Part shown: piece by piece, positions 1 through 9,269 of the stretch
Layout of the letters: each line of letters begins with the position of its first letter
How positions within the stretch are numbered: position 1 is the first letter of the stretch
Origin: Hofstenia miamia
Lineage: Eukaryota; Xenacoelomorpha; Acoela
Length of the DNA stretch: 28,121 bases
Direction: 5' to 3'
Assembly (NCBI GenBank): GCA_004352715.1
Contig: SCFE01000047.1
Coordinates: forward strand, 280,254 to 308,374
Made by a program: the position numbers and the translations under genes
The notes under the pieces: generated by a model
What the model was told of the DNA's origin: nothing
Seen by the model: the letters and a program-made list of their open reading frames with translations, nothing else
The model's database searches: none

Positions 1-67
1 ATGTATGATAGTTCGATGCCTGGACATTTGCAGAAGCCTCCAACGCCTGTATCAACACCTGCATCTG
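1..67 (+). CDS. Penultimate coding exon, left copy (partial at window edge)
   Basis: This is the left-arm copy of the exon at 13752-13841. It is read in the frame starting at base 1 and encodes a Pro/Thr/Ser-rich segment that includes MYDSSMPGHLQ and TPVSTPAS. It ends after one base of a codon (phase 1) at a GT donor (68-69). It differs from the right copy by two bases, one synonymous and one Pro/Ser. The first 23 bases of the exon lie outside the window, so the ATG at base 1 is probably an internal Met and not the start. The phase fits the acceptor at 1176. No family recognised. Confidence 0.55.
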
Positions 68-274
68 GTTTGAATTTAATCTATAAATCATATTGCATTA
101 GATTGTGTATTAGCTCATTAAGACTGACTGTCCAATTAGTACTTTTATTATTAGATTAGAGTATTTGGGTGGCGTGCGCTGCTTATTGCCTTTGCAGGTA
201 ACCGATCGAAACTGCTTTTCATTACGTTAGGAGAAGCGGTATTCTTTCACTTGTTAAGTGGACAGCCGCTCAGT

Positions 275-512
275 TTAACCCTGTTAGGCCCAATCAAAGA
301 AATAATGGTATAAATTGCTTTCCCTGCATTCTAATACTCATTCCAAACATTTTGAACCATAATTTAAAAAAATGAAAATCAAGCATTTTTGTGTAGCCTA
401 GAGGCAACACTGGGCCTTATGCAGTACTTTGAAACCATATAACCAAATGCGTGGTTGCTGTTGAGGATTAAAATGTGGAGCACATACGCTACACAGGCCC
501 TAACAGGGTTAA
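275..512. mobile_element. piggyBac-type MITE with TTAA duplication (left arm only)
   Basis: The element proper is 279-508 (230 bp). Its ends are inverted: CCCTGTTAGGCCC at the left and its near complement GGCCCTAACAGGG at the right. It is flanked by TTAA at 275-278 and 509-512. TTAA targets and CCC-starting termini are the hallmark of the piggyBac superfamily. The right arm has an unoccupied site (about 13483-13490, minus strand) with a single TTAA between the same flanks, so this is a clean insertion after the two arms separated. There is no coding capacity: it is a non-autonomous MITE. Confidence 0.85.
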
Positions 513-910
513 TCACAGCAATCTAAGTGTACTCCTAATTATTTTTCTATTCCCTGATCGTAAAGCCGCGTTTACACAATCCAATAAGTTATCTTTTATG
601 AGTTTCCTTATTTATATTAAAACTTATCGTGTAAACTCAAATTTAGAATTTTTGTATTTTAAAAAGATTTCTGATTGGATGAAAACTATTCGAACTTAAA
701 AAATTCCAATGATGTTGCTTAGTTGTAATTACTCATTCAACGACAATGTTTGCAAATGGTTTGACATAATAAAATTGACGAAATAGAACGAAAAAGTTAT
801 CAGGAAAAACTAACATTTAGTTAATCTGATAATTGCTCGGTAAATATATATAAATAGGGTCATCAGGAAGAACTTGTGTAAGCGGGCTTAATTTTGATGG
901 TTTATTGTAA

Positions 911-944
911 GGCCACGGTTAGACTAGTGATTGGTTCAAAAGTG
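911..944 (+). mobile_element. Truncated end of the GGCCACGG palindromic MITE
   Basis: These 34 bp match the terminus of the palindromic MITE found whole at 12848-13072, preceded by the same TAA. After 944 the sequence is unlike the MITE. The left arm therefore kept only one tip, which implies that the insertion predates the split of the arms and that the rest was deleted here or lost in assembly. Confidence 0.75.
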
Positions 945-1176
945 TCTCATCATCTACTATTTATAACAATATAGATCAATATTAAATCATTTGTGAGTGA
1001 ACTGAGTATCATATTTATTTCTCGTTCTTTCTTGTTAAGTTTGACCTATTTTTCCACTATTAGACCTTTTCAAATTTTGTATCGGACTTTAAGGCAAAAT
1101 GTGTCTTAGTGTGTTCATATTCAAAATGAAATTCCAACTCTAATAACCAAAAGATATATTGTTCAACATATTTTAG

Positions 1177-1346
1177 ACCATGTTTCTGGTGTAGACGAAG
1201 CAGACAACGCTAAACCTAATGGTGTAGTCGATGACAAATTCTCCAGCATAGAAACCGCAAGACTAGCTGGCAAAGGCAAGAAACATGACATTAAGAAAAG
1301 TGGAGAAGCTTGGTCGGATAAGATCTCTCAATTTCAAAACCTCTAA
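1177..1346 (+). CDS. Terminal coding exon, left copy
   Basis: This exon follows an AG acceptor (1175-1176, after a short T run) and continues a phase-1 codon from the upstream exon. Joined to 1-67, the frame stays open for 55 more codons to TAA at 1344-1346. The product is a hydrophilic, Lys/Asp-rich C-terminal tail containing VSGVDEADNAKP and GKGKKHDIKKSG. All 170 bases are identical in the right arm (12296-12465), although the flanking intron and 3' flank carry substitutions and indels. That contrast is the best sign of constraint on a real exon. The intron would be 68-1176, interrupted by the piggyBac-type MITE. No domain recognised and no cytoplasmic/secreted signal visible. Confidence 0.65.
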
Positions 1347-2260
1347 ATCAACAACATATCATTTCATTTTCTTTGTGTGTATGTATTTTGTATATTTGTA
1401 GATATTGTCAAAATATTTAATCATTCATGTAAAAATCATGTAGTGATCCCAATTTCAAGTAATTGTAGTTTTTTAGTGAATTAGTAAATCATTTGATGTT
1501 TTTTAATATTGATTTTTGTAATGACATCATTTTCAAAAACTTTCACATTCATTTGTTTTTTGTATTTTTTTTTATTAATATCTATGATCTATGTCTAACA
1601 ATTAAGACTATTATCTCAATTTCCAAGGTGTATTCACTGACAATCAATCTTCATTTAAATTGAATTTTTTGTCATCTAAGAACAAGCAATGACAAATTAT
1701 CACATGACACTTTCCGCTGGTGAACACACTGCTAAATTTATAATATTAGAAACAGCAGTAATATATAATTAATACAATTACAATTTGAATAATACATGAG
1801 TGGTATATTAAAATCAGAAACCATTAATATTAATGTGAAACAGCTTGAAATCAAAGCTAATTACTAATTGATATTTATTCATCAAACAGCGATGTGCTCA
1901 CTGCTTTGAATTAATTTTTCACATAAAATGAGTCTAAGGCGTCCAATATCTTCATATTTGAAAATCATTTAATGATTTTTTGATAATTCTTTAAGTTACA
2001 TTTTATAAAGGTCTATTGTAATCACGTGCATAAAATATATTTTAAACTACTCATTGAGCATGCATTCAACTGGCCAATATTTAGAATTAATAAATATGAT
2101 TTTTACTATAGAATAGGTTGGCTTTCAAATGGCCAGTAATATCTCATCTATCAACATACCAATTACAAGACTTTTCAGTTCAACTGATTTGACAATATAT
2201 TTACAGGAGTACATGTATTTCACTTAAACAGCTCTCAATGTTTCTAGGAGCATTATTTTT
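1347..2260. other. AT-rich 3' flank of the duplicated gene
   Basis: No reading frame, RNA gene or terminal repeat is apparent. The sequence matches 11322-12295 of the right arm in reverse complement, apart from small indels and the TA-flanked MITE. At about 2035-2047 the left arm shows the intact single-TA target of that MITE. Confidence 0.7.
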
Positions 2261-3260
2261 NNNNNNNNNNNNNNNNNNNNNNNNNNNNNNNNNNNNNNNN
2301 NNNNNNNNNNNNNNNNNNNNNNNNNNNNNNNNNNNNNNNNNNNNNNNNNNNNNNNNNNNNNNNNNNNNNNNNNNNNNNNNNNNNNNNNNNNNNNNNNNNN
2401 NNNNNNNNNNNNNNNNNNNNNNNNNNNNNNNNNNNNNNNNNNNNNNNNNNNNNNNNNNNNNNNNNNNNNNNNNNNNNNNNNNNNNNNNNNNNNNNNNNNN
2501 NNNNNNNNNNNNNNNNNNNNNNNNNNNNNNNNNNNNNNNNNNNNNNNNNNNNNNNNNNNNNNNNNNNNNNNNNNNNNNNNNNNNNNNNNNNNNNNNNNNN
2601 NNNNNNNNNNNNNNNNNNNNNNNNNNNNNNNNNNNNNNNNNNNNNNNNNNNNNNNNNNNNNNNNNNNNNNNNNNNNNNNNNNNNNNNNNNNNNNNNNNNN
2701 NNNNNNNNNNNNNNNNNNNNNNNNNNNNNNNNNNNNNNNNNNNNNNNNNNNNNNNNNNNNNNNNNNNNNNNNNNNNNNNNNNNNNNNNNNNNNNNNNNNN
2801 NNNNNNNNNNNNNNNNNNNNNNNNNNNNNNNNNNNNNNNNNNNNNNNNNNNNNNNNNNNNNNNNNNNNNNNNNNNNNNNNNNNNNNNNNNNNNNNNNNNN
2901 NNNNNNNNNNNNNNNNNNNNNNNNNNNNNNNNNNNNNNNNNNNNNNNNNNNNNNNNNNNNNNNNNNNNNNNNNNNNNNNNNNNNNNNNNNNNNNNNNNNN
3001 NNNNNNNNNNNNNNNNNNNNNNNNNNNNNNNNNNNNNNNNNNNNNNNNNNNNNNNNNNNNNNNNNNNNNNNNNNNNNNNNNNNNNNNNNNNNNNNNNNNN
3101 NNNNNNNNNNNNNNNNNNNNNNNNNNNNNNNNNNNNNNNNNNNNNNNNNNNNNNNNNNNNNNNNNNNNNNNNNNNNNNNNNNNNNNNNNNNNNNNNNNNN
3201 NNNNNNNNNNNNNNNNNNNNNNNNNNNNNNNNNNNNNNNNNNNNNNNNNNNNNNNNNNNN
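2261..3260. other. Assembly gap of exactly 1000 N with repeated flanks
   Basis: The 19 bases before the gap recur immediately after it (beginning TTCTAGGAGC at about 2242 and at 3261). The right arm crosses the same point without interruption at about 11230-11250. The two left-arm contigs therefore simply overlap, and the gap length is a placeholder. Long frames reported across the Ns are not genes. Confidence 0.95.
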
Positions 3261-3571
3261 TTCTAGGAGCATTATTTTTAAATTTAGTTTCTTAATTTTC
3301 CTCGCATCATCAATATTTGGGTATGCATCTTTCACATGTTGTACAATGTTGGAAATGTTTCAGATTTTACTTGTTTCATCAATGTTATGAGTAACAATAA
3401 ATACGAAAAGAATCAATGTCTCGAATTGCGCACTCAATATTCTTGATTTATATTTTCACAAAACATTAAGTTGTTTGAACTTAAGAACATGCAGATATAT
3501 TTCGACTTACAAAGTCTAAATTTGCTAAATTTTACAATAATAATTTCATAGATCGATATATTAGAAAATAA

Positions 3572-3895
3572 TTAGAAGACATTTTAGTTAAGAACAAGAT
3601 CAAAAACAATCAAACTAATTATGAATATTGTTTTAAGATCGAATGTAGAGGACTCCGCACTGAAAACATGATCAAAGAACTAAGAAAAATATCAATAATT
3701 AAAGAAAAGGTTAAATTCATATATTGCAATGAAAAACTATGAAATAAATTGGCATTAAAATGTACAACTGAAGAAATCAATAAGTCTAATATAATTTATC
3801 AGACATCAAGATCAAGTTATTTAAAAATTATTGAGAGTATTTTTATAAAATGCTTGCAACCAAATTTGAACACAAAAGAAGACTATATACATTAA
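3572..3895 (+). pseudogene. Penelope-like ORF C-terminus, left copy with nonsense mutation
   Basis: This frame is preceded by an in-frame TAA (3569-3571). It contains KVKFIYCNEKL, then a TGA at 3740-3742 where the right copy has CGA (Arg). After that comes an IESIFIKCLQPNLNTK-like stretch ending at TAA 3893-3895. The motif I-ES-IFIK-L-P-LN is typical of the end of GIY-YIG endonuclease domains in Penelope-like polyproteins. The GIY-YIG core and the reverse transcriptase are absent. It is a dead remnant. Confidence 0.6.
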
Positions 3896-3974
3896 ACTTG
3901 CCACTTTTTAAAGTTTAGAAACTTATAATTATTATTGTGAAGTCTAGTAAATTTTAAGGGGATCTTTTGTAAAA

Positions 3975-4010
3975 CTGATGATGACTTTGTAAGTCGAAAT
4001 ATATCTGCAT
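3975..4010 (+). ncRNA. Hammerhead-ribozyme-like motif in the Penelope-like 3' end
   Basis: CTGATGA (3975-3981) is followed by a 5-bp hairpin GACTT/AAGTC (3983-3987 and 3991-3995, loop TGT), then GAAA (3996-3999) and TATATC. This is the order of the hammerhead catalytic core, and Penelope-like elements are known to carry minimal hammerheads in their terminal repeats. Two things are against a fully active form: an extra T at 3982 before stem II, and no obvious stem I between the flanks, with stem III very short. The right-arm copy has lost this segment. Seen: the core and hairpin. Inferred: ribozyme ancestry. Confidence 0.45.
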
Positions 4011-4062
4011 GTTCTTATTAAGTTTAATAAAACTCTTTAAAAACGACACATTAAGTTGTTTG

Positions 4063-4518
4063 TATAGTCATAAAGCAATTAAAAGTGAAGTTTTCATGGT
4101 GTATGCATTTCAAGGGTTTGCATTCATTACAGTGTGATTAATTTAGTCATAGCTGAGCATGTTATGTCAAGTACTATATAGATATCAAAATTTTCTTGAT
4201 TGCTTTTGGCAATTGGTGCCAGAATTGAATTCAAATGTCAGTTTTGAGTATTTATTTAAACAATTTCAAATTAAATCTGAAGTGATAGAATATTACTCAC
4301 ACGATAAACTTAATATGCAAGAATAATTTATATCAAGCTTTTTGTTTTAACTGAACAGTACAATGTGCCTCAATTATGTTGAATATCCCAAAGCTACTCA
4401 AAACAGTAGATTGGTTCCTTTGTCCTTGTTCAAAGTCCTAAAGCTATAAACTGAAATTCAGCAAATCCCATGCATTAAATCTAAAGCCTTCCCAAACTAC
4501 TTAACAGAAACAAATAAT
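4063..4518. other. Left-arm inner sequence, nothing recognised
   Basis: AT-rich sequence shared with 10058-10517 of the right arm in reverse complement. I see no reading frame, terminal repeat or RNA gene. It ends at the gap while still aligning to the right arm. Confidence 0.6.
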
Positions 4519-5518
4519 NNNNNNNNNNNNNNNNNNNNNNNNNNNNNNNNNNNNNNNNNNNNNNNNNNNNNNNNNNNNNNNNNNNNNNNNNNNNNNNNNN
4601 NNNNNNNNNNNNNNNNNNNNNNNNNNNNNNNNNNNNNNNNNNNNNNNNNNNNNNNNNNNNNNNNNNNNNNNNNNNNNNNNNNNNNNNNNNNNNNNNNNNN
4701 NNNNNNNNNNNNNNNNNNNNNNNNNNNNNNNNNNNNNNNNNNNNNNNNNNNNNNNNNNNNNNNNNNNNNNNNNNNNNNNNNNNNNNNNNNNNNNNNNNNN
4801 NNNNNNNNNNNNNNNNNNNNNNNNNNNNNNNNNNNNNNNNNNNNNNNNNNNNNNNNNNNNNNNNNNNNNNNNNNNNNNNNNNNNNNNNNNNNNNNNNNNN
4901 NNNNNNNNNNNNNNNNNNNNNNNNNNNNNNNNNNNNNNNNNNNNNNNNNNNNNNNNNNNNNNNNNNNNNNNNNNNNNNNNNNNNNNNNNNNNNNNNNNNN
5001 NNNNNNNNNNNNNNNNNNNNNNNNNNNNNNNNNNNNNNNNNNNNNNNNNNNNNNNNNNNNNNNNNNNNNNNNNNNNNNNNNNNNNNNNNNNNNNNNNNNN
5101 NNNNNNNNNNNNNNNNNNNNNNNNNNNNNNNNNNNNNNNNNNNNNNNNNNNNNNNNNNNNNNNNNNNNNNNNNNNNNNNNNNNNNNNNNNNNNNNNNNNN
5201 NNNNNNNNNNNNNNNNNNNNNNNNNNNNNNNNNNNNNNNNNNNNNNNNNNNNNNNNNNNNNNNNNNNNNNNNNNNNNNNNNNNNNNNNNNNNNNNNNNNN
5301 NNNNNNNNNNNNNNNNNNNNNNNNNNNNNNNNNNNNNNNNNNNNNNNNNNNNNNNNNNNNNNNNNNNNNNNNNNNNNNNNNNNNNNNNNNNNNNNNNNNN
5401 NNNNNNNNNNNNNNNNNNNNNNNNNNNNNNNNNNNNNNNNNNNNNNNNNNNNNNNNNNNNNNNNNNNNNNNNNNNNNNNNNNNNNNNNNNNNNNNNNNNN
5501 NNNNNNNNNNNNNNNNNN
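4519..5518. other. Assembly gap of exactly 1000 N
   Basis: This round-number gap separates the left arm from the central region. The homology to the right arm is unbroken up to 4518, so the inner end of the repeat and the true spacer length are unknown. Confidence 0.95.
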
Positions 5519-5559
5519 AATTAAGAATGTCGGATCATAACTAAAACCCATGACAAAGC

Positions 5560-5950
5560 AAAGCTCCCTCATAGGTAAGGCTCAGCAAATGCTGGCCTAG
5601 GCTTATCTAGAGGCCAGAGACAGAAGAAAATCCTCTGTATAACTGCCCTCGTAGACGCACTCTACGGCTCTGGGCATAGACGTCGCCGTCTGCTCCACAG
5701 AACAGACAGTCTCACATCATCGTCACCGCCCCCATATGTGCAAAGCACACATGGTTGCACCTTCTTATACCCTATTGTTTAACGTCCACTCTAGGTTCGG
5801 GACTCCGCAAAGCGACGCGCCCATCAAGTATTGGCTCAGCGTCTCCGCCTCTCCAGGAACCACCACGAGGAGGTTACTCTCCAGGACGATTCAGGCATAG
5901 CCCTTGGGTTCCCATCCATCAAGGTAAAGTTTCCGCCACCCGTACTTGAA
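5560..5950. other. GC-richer block of unknown nature
   Basis: This block has clearly higher GC than its surroundings, with many CG dinucleotides (GACGTCGCCGTC, AAGCGACGCGCC), and it ends in an A-rich stretch (CTTGAAAAAAATTAAAC). Read on the minus strand, a GGACGTTAAAC-type string occurs, of a kind seen near the 3' ends of some SINEs and LINEs. Frames on both strands are short or interrupted. A 64-codon plus-strand frame (5755-5949) is Pro/Ser/Arg-rich, as expected for chance open sequence in GC-rich DNA. It could be a retroposon fragment or an exon of an unseen gene. I cannot decide. Confidence 0.35.
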
Positions 5951-6344
5951 AAAAATTAAACTTTGCTTTGAAAATATAGTCTAATAACGAGTTATAGAAT
6001 CTTATTGTTTGGACCTTTAAACATGCGATGGACAATTACCATACTTGTTCTATATAAGTTCTAAATCATTAATATGACTTATTCATTTGCAATATAGTAT
6101 AGCGGTAAAAGTTAAATGGAGAGTTACAATTAAATATGGTGTTATTGTGTAGATAGATAGATCCTTAAAGTTCTTATGTACAGAATTTATATCACTGAAT
6201 TGCAATTCAATATTCAATGGAACTACTACGTTATGCACTTGTATTTATTCAAAAAGACCATTTTACCCACAAAGTTTATAAGCATTTTATGAATTTTCGA
6301 ACAAGCAAAAATTTTCCCAAAAGGTTAGAAATGTTTTAACTTTA
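5951..6344. other. AT-rich spacer, nothing recognised
   Basis: No frame, repeat or RNA gene is apparent. It probably includes the decayed 5' part of the LINE that becomes recognisable from about 6345. Confidence 0.5.
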
Positions 6345-6953
6345 AATCACGTAGGGCACTCAATGAATTCTTCAAAAATGAATACTCGCCTTTTCACAAT
6401 GGAAATTCAAAATGGAAGCTAATACATGAAATATTAAATGATAAGAGATCTAAATCAAACTTTATTGATGTGATAAAAGATCAGCATGGCAAAAGTCCTA
6501 CTGACAATTTAGAAATATCTAATGTATTAAACAAGGCCTTTATTAACCTAGGAAAATACGCTATTTTTCCGTTCTGCAACCAGTTATGAAATCATTAAAT
6601 CTTTCCATAAGCTTAAATATAATCCAACAAATTAAGCGGTCCTCAAGCATTCCCTCATGGGCCTTTAAAATTACTTCAGACATCATTGCAAATTACCTAA
6701 ATTTTATCTTTAATGAATGCATAAAGTTAAATTACTTTCCAGATAACTTGCTCACATTACTCCTATTTTTAAGAAAAACGATCCATCAATTGCCACTAAT
6801 TATCGGCCAATCTCAATTACTTCTCCAATAAATAAAATATTCGAAAATTTATTGCACAATATAATAGCGGAGCATTTAAATAAGTATAATTTATTATCAA
6901 AGACGCAATTTGGATTTAGCAAAAATTTCTCAACAACTGATGCATTACTAAAT
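6345..6953 (+). pseudogene. LINE A: linker and reverse-transcriptase N-terminal part
   Basis: Degraded non-LTR retrotransposon ORF2, spread over frames. First comes a linker-like segment (NSKWKLIHEILNDK, 6400-6450), then IPSWAFKITSDIIANYL (6650-6700). After a frameshift near 6770 follows the reverse-transcriptase finger motif NYRPIS (6797-6814) with KIFENLL and TQFGF (6905-6917), ending at TTDALLN. These are the standard motifs 0-2 of Jockey/CR1/I-type reverse transcriptases. The next part of the same protein resumes at 7327, because a second LINE fragment (6954-7326) is inserted here. The upstream endonuclease is not recognisable. Multiple stops and shifts: inactive. Confidence 0.82.
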
Positions 6954-7326
6954 TGAAGGCAAGAAACAAAATACCAACTAAAATATCTTTACGAACAAAT
7001 TCTTATAGAAAACTTAAATTTAAGAAAAATATGATGAAGAACTCATTTACTAATTTTTGTATTGACTTATGGAATGAATTACCACTTCAGTTTAAAGAAG
7101 AAAAATTAATTAAAAACTTTAAAAGAAATGCAAAAATGTATTTGAAACCAAGAAAAATCAACTATTTAATTTACCAAGGAACTCTATCAATCCCAAAAAC
7201 TAAGTTTAGTCATTGAACCAGAAAAAAAACTATTTTTAAATCTTAATAAGTGCTTATCACTTTATTTGTATAGTGTTTATTTATACAGAGGATTTTAAAA
7301 ATAAATATTATTATTATTATTATTAT
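6954..7326 (+). mobile_element. LINE B: 5'-truncated 3' end nested in LINE A
   Basis: This segment begins abruptly in coding sequence: an open frame to TGA 7214-7216 encodes a LINE C-terminus with SFTNFCIDLWNELP and FKRNAKMYL. These match the conserved SF..-WN-LP and FK-yl endings of non-LTR ORF2 proteins. A short 3' UTR and an (ATT)n tail (about 7306-7326) follow. The flanks look like a target duplication: CATTACTAAAT at 6943-6953 and CATTAAAT at 7327-7334 (3-base deletion). Removing the segment restores the reading TTDALLNATEKWR of LINE A, which the opposing LINE at 8.9 kb also shows (TTDALLSATAKWR). Confidence 0.85.
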
Positions 7327-7895
7327 CATTAAATGCTACTGAAAAATGGAGAGCGTCACTCAATTCTAACAAATTTGTAGCTATAGCCTGCTTAGATCTA
7401 TTCTGTTAATCATAACATACTAATTGAAAAACTATTTTCTTGTAGTAGAAAGCAGTTGATAACTAGTTGCCTCAATGGGAATGGTTACCGGTTTACACTG
7501 GGGTGCCTCGCACGGAACGGTTTTAGGTTTTCTCTTTAGTATTTATATAAATACCATGGATTCTATAACTCATTGCAATTTAAACCAATATGCCAATGCC
7601 ACATGCATTTTCAGCGATAATACATCAATACACCTAGCAGAGGAATCTATAATATTTAATTGTAATAAATTGTCAAAATATTTTTGAATATTAATGAATT
7701 TTGTAGTTTACAGCCCAATAAAAGTAATTAAGATGTTTCTGCAGTGACTTTTAATATATATAATATTAATTTTCCTATTGTAACCAATTTCAAGTATCTA
7801 GGAGTAACTATAGGTATAAAAAGTATGATACTAGTAGTTAGGCAATTACCACCTTGTGCGATAATTAAATTTTTTATGATTTTATTATGAGTCAC
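7327..7895 (+). pseudogene. LINE A: reverse-transcriptase palm and thumb remnant
   Basis: This continues LINE A after the nested insertion. It reads NATEKWRASLNSNKFVA, a decayed D-containing motif A (ACLDL), then GVPHGTVLGFLFSIYIN (7500-7550), the counterpart of the GVPQGSVLGP block, and QYANATCIFSDN (7585-7625), in which the catalytic Y-DD has become YANA. Further on is FKYLGVTIG (about 7787-7813). The 70-codon open frame 7475-7687 is a chance-open piece of this. The lost aspartates show the copy is dead. It meets LINE C tail to tail near 7895. Confidence 0.8.
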
Positions 7896-9065
7896 TTTAA
7901 GCAGCTAAAATTCCATAAAAAGAATCAATAAAAGCTGGCAGTTTTTGAATGTTTTTTATCTCTTTAGAAAGTCAGTTCCAAGTTCGAATAGCAGTATTAA
8001 TGAATGATTACTTCAAAACTTATTTTTATATTTAGCGCAAGTAAAGTATTTTGATCTGGAATTCTGCTTATGAACAAAACCAAGCATTGGAATGATATTA
8101 TAAGGTGGTAGATTCTTGATGAGCTTAAAAATTTTTAACATCTTTAAGATAAGTAAATAATATATTTGCATAACTTAGATTACTCATAATAAATTCTTGG
8201 AAAAATCGAATAATGGCATAAGCTGGTAATTTTATTACTATCATTGACATACTTCTTAGTACCTAAAGCCTATTTTCGGTCCATTGCATTAATGTGGGAT
8301 TCAATATTTGGATTCCAATGAAAATATAATCCTAAATATTGTGATTAAGAGGTAATATTGAAAAATCGTAATTAGACGTAGTAGACTGCAAAATTCAGAA
8401 TTCTGTTTTACTTTCATTTATTAGTAATGTATGCATGTTGAAATACGTTGACAATTTGTTTTACAGAATCAATTGCTAATGGCATCGATTTATAATTGTT
8501 GAATATGCAGGTATCATCGATATATTGAATTAAATTACAATCACTTAGTGTATTCATGTCACTTACATGCATACTGAAAAAAGGGACCTAAAATTGTCTT
8601 CTAATAGACGCCTTTGTCAACAGATAGCCAATCAAAAATACATCACTTAACTTTACTTTGAAATCTATGTTTCAAATAGTTACTTATTAAAGTTCTGCTA
8701 TTGTTAGAAAATACCATACAGGATAATTTTATATTAGCATGTTATGATCAATAGAATCGAGAGCTTTTGATAGATCTAAGGAGATAACCGCTACGAATAT
8801 ATTTGCATCCACTGCTGATCTCCATTTTGCTGTAGCACTTAATAGAGCATCAGTAGTTGAAAAATGTTTACGAAATCCAAAAAGAGAATTTGACAGTAGG
8901 TTGAATTTATTTAGGTGTTCCCTTATTTGATCATGTAATAATCGTTCGAATACTTTGCTTATTAGTTGATAGTTTTTGGTATGATTCGGATCATTTTTTT
9001 TAGAAAGGAGTAATATGAGCAAGTTTTAAATAATCCGAAAAGTAATTAAAATCCCGAAACTAATT
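7896..9065 (-). pseudogene. LINE C: reverse transcriptase remnant, opposite strand
   Basis: Non-LTR ORF2 read leftward. An open frame at 8729-9022 holds SKKNDPNHTKNYQ (a small deletion removes part of NYRPIS), FERLLHDQI, FGFRKHFSTTDALLSATAKW and the motif A region VAVISLDLSKALDSIDHN. After frame breaks come ILGPFFSV and the catalytic motif QYIDDTCIF (atcatcgatata at 8513-8524), still with both Asp. Then YLGL-like and NPNIESHI segments follow, ending near 7900 with KNIQKLPAFIDSF. It is of the same general family as LINE A but a separate copy. Frameshifts and stops show it is inactive. Confidence 0.82.
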
Positions 9066-9269
9066 TAATCCAGAAAGTAATAATACAATCTTGACTCATA
9101 CCGAAATATTTTAATGCTTTGTTAAAAATACAGTAAATTCCAATCATGTATTAGAAACATTATCAAAAATATTTTGCCATTTTTCTAGATTTTTCTTAAA
9201 AAAATATGTTTTATTTTATTATGCTCCGATATTTTCCAATATTATATTTAAAATTAAATTAGGACATCA

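Larger units (their letters stand above)
3478..4047 (+). mobile_element. Penelope-like element, 5'-truncated insertion (left copy)
   Basis: A 15-bp target duplication (ACATTAAGTTGTTTG at 3463-3477 and 4048-4062) brackets this 570-bp element. The first 38 bp (3478-3515) are an inverted copy of its own 3' region (3984-4025), including the shared string GAAATATATCTGCATG. In between is the end of a reading frame resembling the C-terminus that follows the reverse transcriptase in GIY-YIG-bearing Penelope-like elements. It closes with AATAAAACTC and an A-rich tail. Penelope-like copies commonly carry inverted partial terminal repeats and variable-length target duplications, and this one fits. The right-arm copy is at 10532-11035. 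Confidence 0.72.
1..4518 (+). repeat. Left arm of a large inverted repeat
   Basis: This segment reads as the reverse complement of about 10059-13819. Base 1 pairs with about 13819, and the last bases before the gap at 4519 pair with about 10058-10075. Matching landmarks are two exons, the Penelope-like fragment, and unique intergenic stretches such as 1347-2230 against 11330-12295. The arms are not identical: there are scattered substitutions and small indels, plus several transposon presence/absence differences listed separately. Homology is still running at the window start and at the gap edge, so neither true boundary is visible. It is either a real inverted duplication or an allelic contig placed beside its partner. 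Confidence 0.93.

Noticed and set aside
2238-3335. Long open frames on both strands across 2238-3335 and 4481-5572
   Set aside because: They consist almost entirely of N and are artefacts of the gaps.
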